Origin: Convivina praedatoris
GTDB lineage: Bacteria > Bacillota > Bacilli > Lactobacillales > Lactobacillaceae
Length of the DNA stretch: 64,000 nucleotides
Direction: 5' to 3' (one strand)
Assembly: GCF_933208505.1 (NCBI RefSeq)
Contig: NZ_CAKOEU010000005.1
Shown: positions 51,550-58,619 of the stretch, one piece after another
Numbering within the stretch: position 1 is the stretch's first letter
Layout of the letters: each line of letters starts with the position of its first letter
Translations under genes and position numbers: made by a program
Notes under the pieces: generated by a model
Database searches by the model: none
The model's input: the letters and a program-made list of their open reading frames with translations, nothing else
What the model was told of the DNA's origin: nothing

Positions 51550-51591
51550 AAAAACACCTCAACCGGGGGTCATGGCGGTTGGGGTGTTTTA
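51550..51591 (+). terminator. Terminator after the fructosamine kinase gene
   Basis: AAAACACCTCAACCG pairs with CGGTTGGGGTGTTTT across a loop with GGGGTCATGG. Confidence 0.9.
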
Positions 51592-51668
51592 TAGATAGAA
51601 CTTATATTAATAGCTTGAAGAAATTTAAAAGGATGATCAAAATTTATATGGCAATGAAGGACTAGCGT

Positions 51669-52031
51669 TTAGGAAACGTTGATTAGGGTTGATGAAGTCG
51701 TAATTAATTGATCATTCTCATCGGAAACAAACATGCTGACGCGATAAACGCCATCCTTGATATAGGGCATGCGAACGTCATTGATGACAAATTTTTGATT
51801 AGGTTGGCTGAACTTTATTGTTCGTTTTTTACTCCAAACCAGTGGTATTTCTTGATTTTCATTGACTTCACTGTAAAGAAAGGAGATTTTATGCATGTTT
51901 AGTAGGGCAAAATTGATAGCACCAAAACAAATGGAAAATTGAATATAAAAATCAGTCCGTTGAATCGTAGTGGTGGGCGTGGTTAAGCCAATTTTAGATA
52001 GGTATAAATAACCAATCTGGTTCATTATCAT
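51669..52031 (-). CDS. Hypothetical protein, 120 residues
   Basis: I chose the ATG at 52031 (MIMNQIGYLYLSK) because GGGGAG lies 6 bases upstream; the frame is open to a GTG at 52109, which would add a hydrophobic segment. The product is rich in beta-strand pattern (TDFYIQFSICFGAINFAL, VYRVSMFVSDEND) and ends TLINVS. It weakly recalls DUF6941-type proteins, which I cannot verify. Function unknown. Two hairpin elements lie just upstream of it (52119-52259). Confidence 0.6.
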   Translation of the reverse strand: MIMNQIGYLYLSKIGLTTPTTTIQRTDFYIQFSICFGAINFALLNMHKISFLYSEVNENQEIPLVWSKKRTIKFSQPNQKFVINDVRMPYIKDGVYRVSMFVSDENDQLITTSSTLINVS

Positions 52032-52118
52032 TTTGTACTCCCCGTGATAAATCATTGACAGAATTAAGGTTATCGCTGTAGCGATGATAATTTTTAACGT
52101 GAATTGCACGTATGTACT

Positions 52119-52189
52119 GGGGCTTACATTGTCAGTGGTAGGATTACAACGCCGTCACGCTTTGAGGTTAAAACGACTGACAAAGGCCC
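52119..52189 (+). repeat. Hairpin element copy 3
   Basis: Basal GGG (52119-52121)/CCC (52187-52189), left loop GCTTACA, upper stem TTGTCAGT (52129-52136) with ACTGACAA (52176-52183), right loop AGG. Preceded by TATGTA. Confidence 0.85.
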
Positions 52190-52198
52190 AATATTTAA

Positions 52199-52259
52199 GG
52201 GACTTATATCACTAGTGCAGCACGTGAGATTGTGTTCATATATTGGCTAGTGAAAGCCC
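52199..52259 (+). repeat. Hairpin element copy 4
   Basis: Basal GGG/CCC, left loop ACTTATA, upper stem TCACTAG (52209-52215) with CTAGTGA (52247-52253), right loop AAG. It follows copy 3 after a 9-base AT linker. Confidence 0.85.
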
Positions 52260-52627
52260 CGAGAAATTTTAATTTTAGCTTTAAGTGTTGCCGTTTTCAC
52301 AAAATAACTTGTTTGAAAAAATGCAACTAAAGACATCTTAGCATAAGATATCGGTGGTTTTTTAGTAAAAAAATAAAAATAGGCCAATCATGTACACAGT
52401 GGGAAAGAAATTTGATGTATAAGATTTAGATCGAACTATACCTTTAAAAATTGGACGAAATAATGATATTTATAAAAAAGAAAGGGAAATAAATTTAAGG
52501 ACTATTTTCGTGTTAAAATTATAAAAAATGGCTGATAAAAGTATTTTTTCACATTTATAGGGGTTTTAAAGACTTGTTTTTAAATAAATTGTTAATGATG
52601 TCTATTAAATAAGCAGCTTACATACAT

Positions 52628-52655
52628 TTGTCATTTTTTAATTATGTAATATAAT
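52628..52655 (+). promoter_or_regulatory. Promoter of the small gene at 52681
   Basis: TTGTCA (52628-52633), 16-base spacer, TATAAT (52650-52655). Transcription would begin near 52662. The -10 box overlaps an ATG at 52654, which therefore cannot be the start codon. Confidence 0.75.
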
Positions 52656-52680
52656 GAGCAAAATAAAGGCTTATTTTTAT

Positions 52681-52956
52681 ATGGGCCTTTATCAATGTTT
52701 TGATGGAAGCACGAAAGGAAAGATTTTGCCACGAGTTCGTTACTATAATCCAGATAACTTTGGGAAAGATTCTGAAAGCAAAGAAAAGCAACAGAATGAA
52801 CGCGAGCGTTATATTCAACAGGCTAGTGACGTGAATGATCAGTTTATCAATCACAGTCGAAAAGATAAAGAAATGCGCTCGAATCGACGGAAGTCCATGC
52901 GAGAAGATTTATCAAATGGATTCCTCAATTATGGGGATCACATGGATTGGCTATAA
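52681..52956 (+). CDS. Hypothetical protein, 91 residues
   Basis: Start at 52681 (MGLYQCFDGSTKGKILPRV) is chosen because the ATG at 52654 lies in the promoter; AAAGG sits 11 bases upstream. The product is hydrophilic and strongly charged, with a Glu/Lys/Arg-rich helix (about 35-80) and an MDWL end. Not recognised. It has its own promoter and a strong terminator. It could be host or prophage cargo. Confidence 0.6.
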   Translation: MGLYQCFDGSTKGKILPRVRYYNPDNFGKDSESKEKQQNERERYIQQASDVNDQFINHSRKDKEMRSNRRKSMREDLSNGFLNYGDHMDWL

Positions 52957-52970
52957 GTTTGATGGTAAAT

Positions 52971-53006
52971 AAAAAGACGGCTCTTTAGTAAAGAGCCGTC
53001 TTTTTT
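52971..53006. terminator. Terminator left of the prophage
   Basis: AAAAAGACGGCTCTTTA and TAAAGAGCCGTCTTTTTT form a long stem; it can act in both directions and also ends the leftward integrase transcript. Confidence 0.9.
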
Positions 53007-53119
53007 GAATGCGTCCACCCTGCATTTACTAATAAAATAGATAAAAGCACTAATACCAATGTTTATGCTGATAAACGTTTATGTATCAATGTTCATAAAG
53101 GTTTTAAATCGTCTTTTTT

Positions 53120-53190
53120 TAGTTGTGTTTTGAAGCGCTTTATCACGTTTTGAAACACTTTTACTCGTGCAGTCGTGCAAAAGTCGTGCA
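53120..53190. repeat. Possible integrase-binding direct repeats at the prophage left end
   Basis: GTTTTGAAGCGCTTTATCAC and GTTTTGAAACACTTTTACTC are imperfect 20-base direct repeats 22 bases apart, followed by TCGTGCA occurring twice. Just after the integrase stop, such repeats may be arm-type sites near attL. The core cannot be defined without the right end. Confidence 0.35.
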
Positions 53191-54264
53191 CTATAATTTG
53201 TTGATTAGATCTTGCGCTTTTTTATCTTCCAGCTCTCTTTTACTCTTGAAAAGGTGGGCATATATTTCAAGCGTAATATTTACGTTAGCGTGTCCTAATC
53301 GTTCGCTTACATATTGGACAGATACATCGTGCGCTAAAAGGTAACTAGCATGTGTGTGGCGAAGACCATGAGAAGTTATTATTTTTGAATCATCAGCTAT
53401 TAAAAATTCTCTAAGGGATTTGTTAATACCATTCGTTGTCAACGGAAATCCGTTACGGCCTTCAAAGACAAATTGCTTGCCAAAACCCCATACTTTGAAT
53501 AGGTCGACCAACTCATCAGATATGCTAATAGTTCGATTAGATGATGGCGTTTTTGTTGGCTTAAAACTTTGAGTAACTAAATCCCAGTTTTTGTTAATAC
53601 TGATTGTTTTATTTTCTAAGTCAACATCTGTAGGAGTTAGCCCGGCCGTTTCAGCATAGCGCATACCGGTCATGAGTTGCGTAATAATCATATGGGCTGA
53701 TAAATCATTTGACTCCTTAGCTCTTTTCATTAGTTTCTTTAACTCATCATCTTCGAGAAACTTATCAATTGGTTTTTTACCTGCCTTTTTAGCCGCGACG
53801 TAAACGTTTTTGGTAAAATCTCGATTAATTATTTCCTCATCTACGGCGTAACGTACAAAAGCGGTGATGATCGTTTTAATTCGATTAGCTGATGACTGAA
53901 CGTGTTCCTGTGAATAATCATTAATCAGTGTTTGAAAGTGGGCAGCAGTAACTTCATTTACTTTTTTATTTTTCCACTGCTCATTGGCAATGCGAATAGC
54001 ATTCTGATACCAAAGTTTTGTTTCTCTTGATATTTTTGGTTCTTTGAATATTTGATACCACTTTTTCATCTCATCAATGAATAGTGAATTTGAATTGCCT
54101 AGTTTACCGAGTGATTTTTCATATTCAACTTTTGTAACCCACTCGTTTGCTTCTGCTTTTGTAGCAAATCCGTTTTTCTGTTTTGTTTTTCGTTTACCAT
54201 CAACGGTTAAAAATACGGAAGCCGTCCAAGTTTTAGCATTTTTACGTTTAAAGATACTAGCCAT
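53191..54264 (-). CDS. int: Phage-type tyrosine integrase
   Basis: A 357-residue site-specific recombinase. It has an N-terminal AP2-like arm-binding domain (1-50), a SAM-like core-binding domain (60-155) and a catalytic domain with Arg202 (TGMRYAE), His299 and Arg302 (HGLRHTH), His325 (LGHAN) and the nucleophile Tyr335 (EIYAHL). All catalytic residues are present, so it looks functional. It marks the left end of the prophage. Confidence 0.97.
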   Translation of the reverse strand: MASIFKRKNAKTWTASVFLTVDGKRKTKQKNGFATKAEANEWVTKVEYEKSLGKLGNSNSLFIDEMKKWYQIFKEPKISRETKLWYQNAIRIANEQWKNKKVNEVTAAHFQTLINDYSQEHVQSSANRIKTIITAFVRYAVDEEIINRDFTKNVYVAAKKAGKKPIDKFLEDDELKKLMKRAKESNDLSAHMIITQLMTGMRYAETAGLTPTDVDLENKTISINKNWDLVTQSFKPTKTPSSNRTISISDELVDLFKVWGFGKQFVFEGRNGFPLTTNGINKSLREFLIADDSKIITSHGLRHTHASYLLAHDVSVQYVSERLGHANVNITLEIYAHLFKSKRELEDKKAQDLINKL

Positions 54265-54356
54265 AGATACCCCTTATAAATTAACAAAACGGCTATTTTG
54301 ACAAATTACAATCATAATTAGCTACTGTAAATGTTCAAAATCACGTTTTTGCACAA

Positions 54357-54378
54357 ATAAAAAGGCCTATAGCCTTTA
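54357..54378 (-). terminator. Terminator of the DUF1828 gene
   Basis: On the minus strand AAAGGC-TATAG-GCCTTT is followed by TTATTT; it overlaps the stop codon at 54376. Confidence 0.7.
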
Positions 54379-55182
54379 TGCTGGTAATAACAGTTGGGGG
54401 TTGTCTAAAACATCGGTAAAAGGGGTAATATAGACATTTTTATTTGTTAATTCACTTTTAGCAGTTTTTGATATTTCCTGGATTTTTGTACTTTTTCTTT
54501 TACTGTCATTAATTAATAGTGTGTATTTGTTTACTTTACGATTAACTGATTGCATTCTTGATACATCATAGTTAAATATCTTGGCTTGGTTAATATCATA
54601 AGGCCTACCAGTTGTTTGAATCAGCGATTCTCCAAATCGGTGGCTTGGGATACTAAAATCAAAATGTAAATCTGATCCATTGTGCCACGGAACCGAAAAA
54701 CTAGGGACAAAGTTAATTTCAGATTCAGTCAGTATCTCTGCTACCATTTCGTTAAAACTACTGCTGATTTTTGAATTGGATAAATAAATTAAGTCGTTAA
54801 CTCTAAATATGGCTTGTAAAAGACGATTTTTAGCGGGTCCAAATTTATTAGCGACTGTTTTAATTGTTAATTCTTTTGTATCAGAATCGAGTAATATGCC
54901 AAAATCAGATAAGATATTTTCTAGTATTTCTTTTCTTGTCTTAGACCGATTGTTAACTGTAATGCCGTGTGATTCAAGATTAAAAAGTGTGTATCCACTA
55001 TCTGTAAGTCGAATCTCATTATTGTCTAATATTTGTGCATAAATTTGGATATGATCAAAATCTGAATCAATGAAAGGTGTTGAGATTGAAATTAACCTAT
55101 CATCAACATTGGTATACTTAAACCCGCTAGAAAGCCAATCGAAGTATATATTTTTTAAATCGTTTGACTTTAAAGTGTCCAT
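54376..55182 (-). CDS. DUF1828/DUF1829 domain protein
   Basis: A 268-residue protein. The N-terminal part (about 25-115) matches DUF1828, with ISTPFIDSDFDHIQIY and EIRLTDSGYTLFNLESHGI. The C-terminal part (about 150-260) matches DUF1829, with FVPSFSVPWHNGSDLHFDFSIP (in part) and ending TPFTDVLDNPQLLL. Such proteins occur in prophages and plasmids; no activity is established. GAGGAGA precedes the ATG. It lies 15 bases downstream of the DUF6978-like gene, so the two form a unit. Confidence 0.8.
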   Translation of the reverse strand: MDTLKSNDLKNIYFDWLSSGFKYTNVDDRLISISTPFIDSDFDHIQIYAQILDNNEIRLTDSGYTLFNLESHGITVNNRSKTRKEILENILSDFGILLDSDTKELTIKTVANKFGPAKNRLLQAIFRVNDLIYLSNSKISSSFNEMVAEILTESEINFVPSFSVPWHNGSDLHFDFSIPSHRFGESLIQTTGRPYDINQAKIFNYDVSRMQSVNRKVNKYTLLINDSKRKSTKIQEISKTAKSELTNKNVYITPFTDVLDNPQLLLPA

Positions 55183-55197
55183 AGTCTATCTCCTCTG

Positions 55198-55695
55198 TTA
55201 TTCGATGATTATATTTGTATATTGGATGACCATTTGTAAGGTGTCAGCTAAGCAATTCAAATGTATAAACTTTTTAAGTTTATCAATAGGAATAACATTC
55301 TTAGAAACGGATTTATCAGTATGAGAATAAAAATGAAGGTGTGATCCCTCAATTATTTCTTCATTTTCAGTATTCATATTATTTGTGTGGCGTAATGTTT
55401 TTCCAAAATCAAATCTAATCATGAAATAATCATATTTGTTAAATCGAATGCCAACAGAAAAGTGATCAGATTCAATACCTTGATAAGTGTTGATTTCGTA
55501 TAGTATACCATCTTCACTAAATTGAACTAAGTTATTATGTTTGTCGTATAGCTTCATTTTTTCACTACTGATCACAGGGATTAGCTGAGCAATCAATAAT
55601 TCGTCTAATTTCATTGAGTGTTTAAGAGACTTTTCGGCATACAATAGCTCAATTTTATTGATGAATGTTAAATGGTCTAAATCGTATGTTGTCAT
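55198..55695 (-). CDS. DUF6978-like protein
   Basis: A 165-residue protein starting at 55695 (MTTYDLDHLTFINKIELLYA), chosen for AAGGAA upstream. It has an all-beta middle (YEINTYQG, FSVGIRFNKYDYFMIRFD) and an HLHFYSHTDKSV motif, resembling the DUF6978 family, which I recall mainly from phage accessory regions; not verified. Cotranscribed with the DUF1828/DUF1829 gene. A GGGCGTACATA motif and small TTCG hairpin lie in its leader. Confidence 0.6.
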   Translation of the reverse strand: MTTYDLDHLTFINKIELLYAEKSLKHSMKLDELLIAQLIPVISSEKMKLYDKHNNLVQFSEDGILYEINTYQGIESDHFSVGIRFNKYDYFMIRFDFGKTLRHTNNMNTENEEIIEGSHLHFYSHTDKSVSKNVIPIDKLKKFIHLNCLADTLQMVIQYTNIIIE

Positions 55696-55719
55696 TATAA
55701 ATTTCCTTAATATAATTAT

Positions 55720-55740
55720 GTACGCCCCGAAGGGCATGTA
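55720..55740. repeat. Small hairpin with GGGCGTACATA motif
   Basis: On the minus strand ATGCCC-TTCG-GGGCGT is a stem with a stable TTCG tetraloop, flanked by TACAT/ACATA. The motif GGGCGTACATA recurs on the same strand near 56120 and 57195. Confidence 0.5.
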
Positions 55741-55806
55741 GGTTAGCACTCCCCATATAAGAGATGTTTGGTTGGCTTTTAACGTGATTCCCCAGCACTA
55801 TGTAGT

Positions 55807-55867
55807 AGGACTTACATTGTTAGTGTGGGAAATGTAAATATTCACAAGGAGTCACTAACAAATGCCT
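55807..55867 (+). repeat. Hairpin element copy 5
   Basis: Basal AGG/CCT, left loop ACTTACA, upper stem TTGTTAGTG (55817-55825) with CACTAACAA (55853-55861), right loop ATG. Preceded by TATGTA. First of four tandem copies. Confidence 0.88.
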
Positions 55868-55877
55868 ATATGTAGAG

Positions 55878-55950
55878 GGGACTTACATCATCATTCAGGA
55901 AGCACATTTGGAATTATTGGGTTAATTTTTAGAACGGATGATGAATGCCC
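55878..55950 (+). repeat. Hairpin element copy 6
   Basis: Basal GGG/CCC, left loop ACTTACA, upper stem TCATCATTC (55888-55896) with GGATGATGA (55936-55944, one G-T pair), right loop ATG. Preceded by TATGTA. Confidence 0.88.
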
Positions 55951-55960
55951 GGTATGTATT

Positions 55961-56042
55961 AGGACTTACATCACTAGAATACACAAGGATAATGGTGTTA
56001 TTGCTTACTGGAGAAGAAGTGAATTAGTTCTAGTGAACGCCT
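55961..56042 (+). repeat. Hairpin element copy 7
   Basis: Basal AGG/CCT, left loop ACTTACA, upper stem TCACTAGAA (55971-55979) with TTCTAGTGA (56028-56036), right loop ACG. Largest apical part of the family (about 48 bases). Preceded by TATGTA. Confidence 0.88.
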
Positions 56043-56049
56043 ATATATC

Positions 56050-56119
56050 GGGACTTACATCGTCAAGAGGAAAAAGGGATTAAGCATATTCAAGGAGAGA
56101 AATTGATTGACGAATGCCC
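56050..56119 (+). repeat. Hairpin element copy 8
   Basis: Basal GGG/CCC, left loop ACTTACA, upper stem TCGTCAA (56060-56066) with TTGACGA (56107-56113), right loop ATG. Followed directly by TATGTACGCCC, which matches the GGGCGTACATA motif on the other strand. Confidence 0.88.
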
Positions 56120-56200
56120 TATGTACGCCCAATATGGACATTGTTTTTTGGTGTTAAAATATAAATATCAAATTCTATTTAAAAACAAGTGGGGGATAAT

Positions 56201-56440
56201 ATGAGCACATTTTTAATTATTATTGCTATTGTTGCTGCAGTCGCTTTTATTATTTATATCATTCAGGAATTAATCGCAATTTTGGTTGGTATATTTAATA
56301 ATGTGATAAATAACTCGGTCAAAATGGGACAGCTAGAACTAATAGAATCAATGCGAAGAACTAACCCGGTATTTGCAAAAGAATTATATACTAATCTTCA
56401 GCAAGTACAGTCCGAGCAAAAGACTGACCAAAGGAAGTGA
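56201..56440 (+). CDS. Small membrane protein downstream of the hairpin array
   Basis: A 79-residue protein from the ATG at 56201, which has GGGGGA upstream. Residues 2-38 are strongly hydrophobic (STFLIIIAIVAAVAFIIYII) and could form one long or two short membrane helices; the C-terminal half is hydrophilic and helical. Its last 50 bases overlap the end of the Abi-alpha-like gene on the other strand. Not recognised. It is the only rightward gene in this leftward block. Confidence 0.65.
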   Translation: MSTFLIIIAIVAAVAFIIYIIQELIAILVGIFNNVINNSVKMGQLELIESMRRTNPVFAKELYTNLQQVQSEQKTDQRK

Positions 56441-57164
56441 AAGTCAAAGCACCTTTCCTTATGGAAATGGATTCGGATTGATTTTTACTATTATACGTTT
56501 CAAATCCTATTTTTTCGGATATAGATGAATATATTATGATGCTATTTTTATCAGCTAAGGTGTTAGATGTGTCTACTGATACGATTCCATCTCGTATGAG
56601 TTCGTCAATCGTTAATGGTTCATTAATATGAATTGAATTACTTATACCTATTAAATTTGAAAAAGTCTTTTTTTCAATTTTTTTATCGATATTTTGAGTA
56701 AATACATTGAATAGTGGAAATGCTGGAAATAGCGGTGATGTGTAGAGCTTTTTTAGCAAAATTGCTTCTTTAATGCTCATGTCAGCTAATATAGTTTTAA
56801 ATTTAGGTGATATGTTTTCGTTCACTTGTTTATTTAGAGTACCTGCAAGTAAATTGGAGAACATTTCTCTCAGTAATTCTTCATCAAGACGTTCAGCTGA
56901 ATTTTCCAACGTTTTATATGCTTGTCCCAGTTTTGATGGATCATAATTTTGTAGATCCATATTATTAAATTTATTAGTAATAGATTTCTTAAAAGCGTCA
57001 ATTTCAACTTGCTTTATAATTCCATTTTGAACGTATTTACCAAATTTTTGTAGGAAAAGTCCATTGAGAGCAATACCAACATTACTTGCTGACGGCTTCA
57101 TGACTGCATTACGTGTATCTTCTGGGATGATATTGAGAAGTGATTTTATTTCTTCTGGATTCAT
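56391..57164 (-). CDS. Abi-alpha-like protein (DUF4393 family)
   Basis: A 257-residue protein resembling the DUF4393/Abi-alpha family: an N-terminal helical part (IALNGLFLQKFGKYVQNGI), the segment LDEELLREMFSNLLAGTLNK and PKFKTILADMSIKEAILLKKL (in part), then a beta-rich C-terminus. Members are annotated as abortive-infection proteins, based on family membership; the mechanism is unknown. AGAGG precedes the ATG. Located between the exclusion gene and the hairpin array in the lysogeny block. Confidence 0.72.
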   Translation of the reverse strand: MNPEEIKSLLNIIPEDTRNAVMKPSASNVGIALNGLFLQKFGKYVQNGIIKQVEIDAFKKSITNKFNNMDLQNYDPSKLGQAYKTLENSAERLDEELLREMFSNLLAGTLNKQVNENISPKFKTILADMSIKEAILLKKLYTSPLFPAFPLFNVFTQNIDKKIEKKTFSNLIGISNSIHINEPLTIDELIRDGIVSVDTSNTLADKNSIIIYSSISEKIGFETYNSKNQSESISIRKGALTFTSFGQSFARTVLAED

Positions 57165-57193
57165 AAGTTTTACCTCTATTAAAATATTTTCAA

Positions 57194-57219
57194 TATGTAC
57201 GCCCCGTGGGGCTTTTTTT
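57194..57219 (+). terminator. Plus-strand terminator-like hairpin GCCCC/GGGGC with T-run
   Basis: GCCCCGTGGGGC followed by TTTTTTTATTTAT on the plus strand, in the gap between two leftward genes. It carries the third GGGCGTACATA copy on the minus strand. It would stop rightward read-through. Confidence 0.6.
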
Positions 57220-57754
57220 ATTTATCTAAATGATCGACAGCATAGTTAGCTTCATCTTGGGTAAACTTCTCTCCACTATCTGAAGTTAACTGGTCTCTAA
57301 TTGATTCTGGTGACATGTTCATATCTTTTTGATATGTTTTTGCCTTAGCTAGAGCGTTCTTATTGTAATCAGCTTTCAAATTATCCATAGCATATTGTGC
57401 AGCTTCTGGTGAGAACTTTTCGCCAGCATCTGAGGTTAATTGGTCATAAATACCAGCCTTAGACATATGCATTGAGTCGCTATATACTTTGGCCTTTGCG
57501 AAAGCAGACTTATATTCCTGTGGAACTGATTTAGTATCGGATGTTTTACTTTCAGATTGTGATGAACCGGATTCATTGCTCTTTGATGTTGATGATTGGC
57601 TCTTTGAATCAGAGTTATTATTTTCGCCACCCATAGAACTTCCCAATCCGATAATTACAAATAGAGCAACAATAACAATAAACCACCAACGCTTATAAAA
57701 AGGTTTCTTTTGGACGTAGGTATTCCCATTCTCGTCTGTAATTTTCTTAGACAT
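57218..57754 (-). CDS. Ltp-like superinfection exclusion protein
   Basis: A 178-residue membrane-anchored protein. Residues 21-40 form one membrane helix; 44-78 are a Ser/Asn/Lys-rich linker; then two 46-residue repeats (about 83-127 and 132-177), each with KAK-Y--MNMS--I-DQLTSD-GEKF. These repeats match the host-cell-surface-exposed domain of Ltp of phage TP-J34, a lipoprotein that blocks DNA injection by related phages. Here there is a transmembrane anchor instead of a lipobox. Expressed with the lysogeny genes. Confidence 0.85.
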   Translation of the reverse strand: MSKKITDENGNTYVQKKPFYKRWWFIVIVALFVIIGLGSSMGGENNNSDSKSQSSTSKSNESGSSQSESKTSDTKSVPQEYKSAFAKAKVYSDSMHMSKAGIYDQLTSDAGEKFSPEAAQYAMDNLKADYNKNALAKAKTYQKDMNMSPESIRDQLTSDSGEKFTQDEANYAVDHLDK

Positions 57755-57807
57755 ATTCTTTTTCTCCCAAATAGCTTTTAATGTGGATCAATTAATTGCA
57801 CATAGTT

Positions 57808-58491
57808 TTAAAATGATGATTGTTGATGAACTAGCTTTCCGATAATTTGGATAGGTGGGTTATCATTAGCAACATCATCTTTTTTATATTCAAATGGCTT
57901 AAAATCAGATAACCAGCTATCTGGTTCAAAACGAATTCTATCTGGATATTGATAAACATGCTTTAAAGTAGCGGCATCGCCATTAATGATGACTGCACAC
58001 ACATCACCATTAGCAATATCAGATGGATCAATTTTTGCTAAGACTGCAACTGCTCCATTTGGAACGATTCTATTCATACTTTCGCCGTTAACACGTAGAG
58101 CCAGCAGATTATCTTTACCATAACGTTTAATTAGATAATCGTCTATTCTTATATTTCCATCTATATCTTCCTTAGCGCCTTCAGGGTAACCAGCAGCAAT
58201 TCGACCGTAAATTGGAATTGATACAGTGGCCGGTGTAGATGAAATGGTAAGCTCGTTTGGTATTTTTTCAGGAACGATTCCAGCCAGTTTCAATATCTCA
58301 TCATTATCGATACGTAGTCCGGTTGCGATTTTATATAAAGTCTTTGGAGTAGGAATTTCAACTCTGCTATTTTCAACTTGTGATAAATATGATGATGACA
58401 TCTTAGCTTGCATGGCTGTTTGTCTTAGAGAAAATCCCTTCATTTCCCTTATTTGTTTTATTTTGTTTCCGAAATTATTAGTATCAGTCAT
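57808..58491 (-). CDS. CI-like phage repressor with S24 peptidase domain
   Basis: A 227-residue LexA/CI-type repressor. N-terminal XRE helix-turn-helix (about 8-68, GFSLRQTAMQAKMSSSYLSQ), and a C-terminal S24 domain with predicted self-cleavage site Ala100-Gly101 (RIAAGYP), catalytic Ser138 (NGESMN) and Lys177 (AATLKHV). SOS-induced cleavage should derepress the lytic promoter. Divergent from the Cro-like gene at 58620. Confidence 0.95.
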   Translation of the reverse strand: MTDTNNFGNKIKQIREMKGFSLRQTAMQAKMSSSYLSQVENSRVEIPTPKTLYKIATGLRIDNDEILKLAGIVPEKIPNELTISSTPATVSIPIYGRIAAGYPEGAKEDIDGNIRIDDYLIKRYGKDNLLALRVNGESMNRIVPNGAVAVLAKIDPSDIANGDVCAVIINGDAATLKHVYQYPDRIRFEPDSWLSDFKPFEYKKDDVANDNPPIQIIGKLVHQQSSF

Positions 58492-58561
58492 TTTATTAAT
58501 CCTTTAATAACAAGAATAAACATAACAAATACAAAAATAAACAAAATAATATAAAAAGTGT

Positions 58562-58590
58562 TTGAAAAATAAAAGCATACGTGTTATGAT
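58562..58590 (+). promoter_or_regulatory. Rightward early (PR-like) promoter
   Basis: TTGAAA (58562-58567), 17-base spacer, TATGAT (58585-58590) upstream of the Cro-like gene. The intergenic region 58492-58619 is AT-rich with two AATAAACA copies (about 58519 and 58539) that may be part of operators; I cannot define the sites. Confidence 0.75.
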
Positions 58591-58619
58591 AAATACATCA
58601 GATAGAGAGGGGGCGTAAA

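Larger units (their letters stand above)
52032..52627. other. Gene-free stretch with two hairpin elements
   Basis: About 600 bases between two divergent small genes. It contains hairpin copies 3 and 4 (52119-52189 and 52199-52259). The rest, to 52627, is AT-rich and I see no gene or RNA in it. Confidence 0.5.

Noticed and set aside
51595..51625. AACTTATATTAATAGC as a ninth hairpin element
   Set aside because: It resembles the RCTTAYAT loop but has no basal GG and no complementary ANG-CCY partner downstream.
52654..52680. ATG at 52654 as start of the 91-residue hypothetical gene
   Set aside because: It lies inside a perfect TATAAT box with a good -35, so it would not be in the transcript.
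55862..56083. A 73-codon open frame through three hairpin copies
   Set aside because: No ribosome-binding site before its ATG, and the sequence is explained by hairpin structure; stem changes keep base pairing rather than codons.
55801..56125. CRISPR array
   Set aside because: Units are 61-82 bases with internal self-complementarity; the conserved parts are only the short ends, there is no constant repeat of 24-40 bases with equal spacers, and no cas genes are near.
57436..57698. Alternative frames across the Ltp-like gene
   Set aside because: They come from the low-complexity Ser/Asn linker; the Ltp frame has two clear domain repeats.
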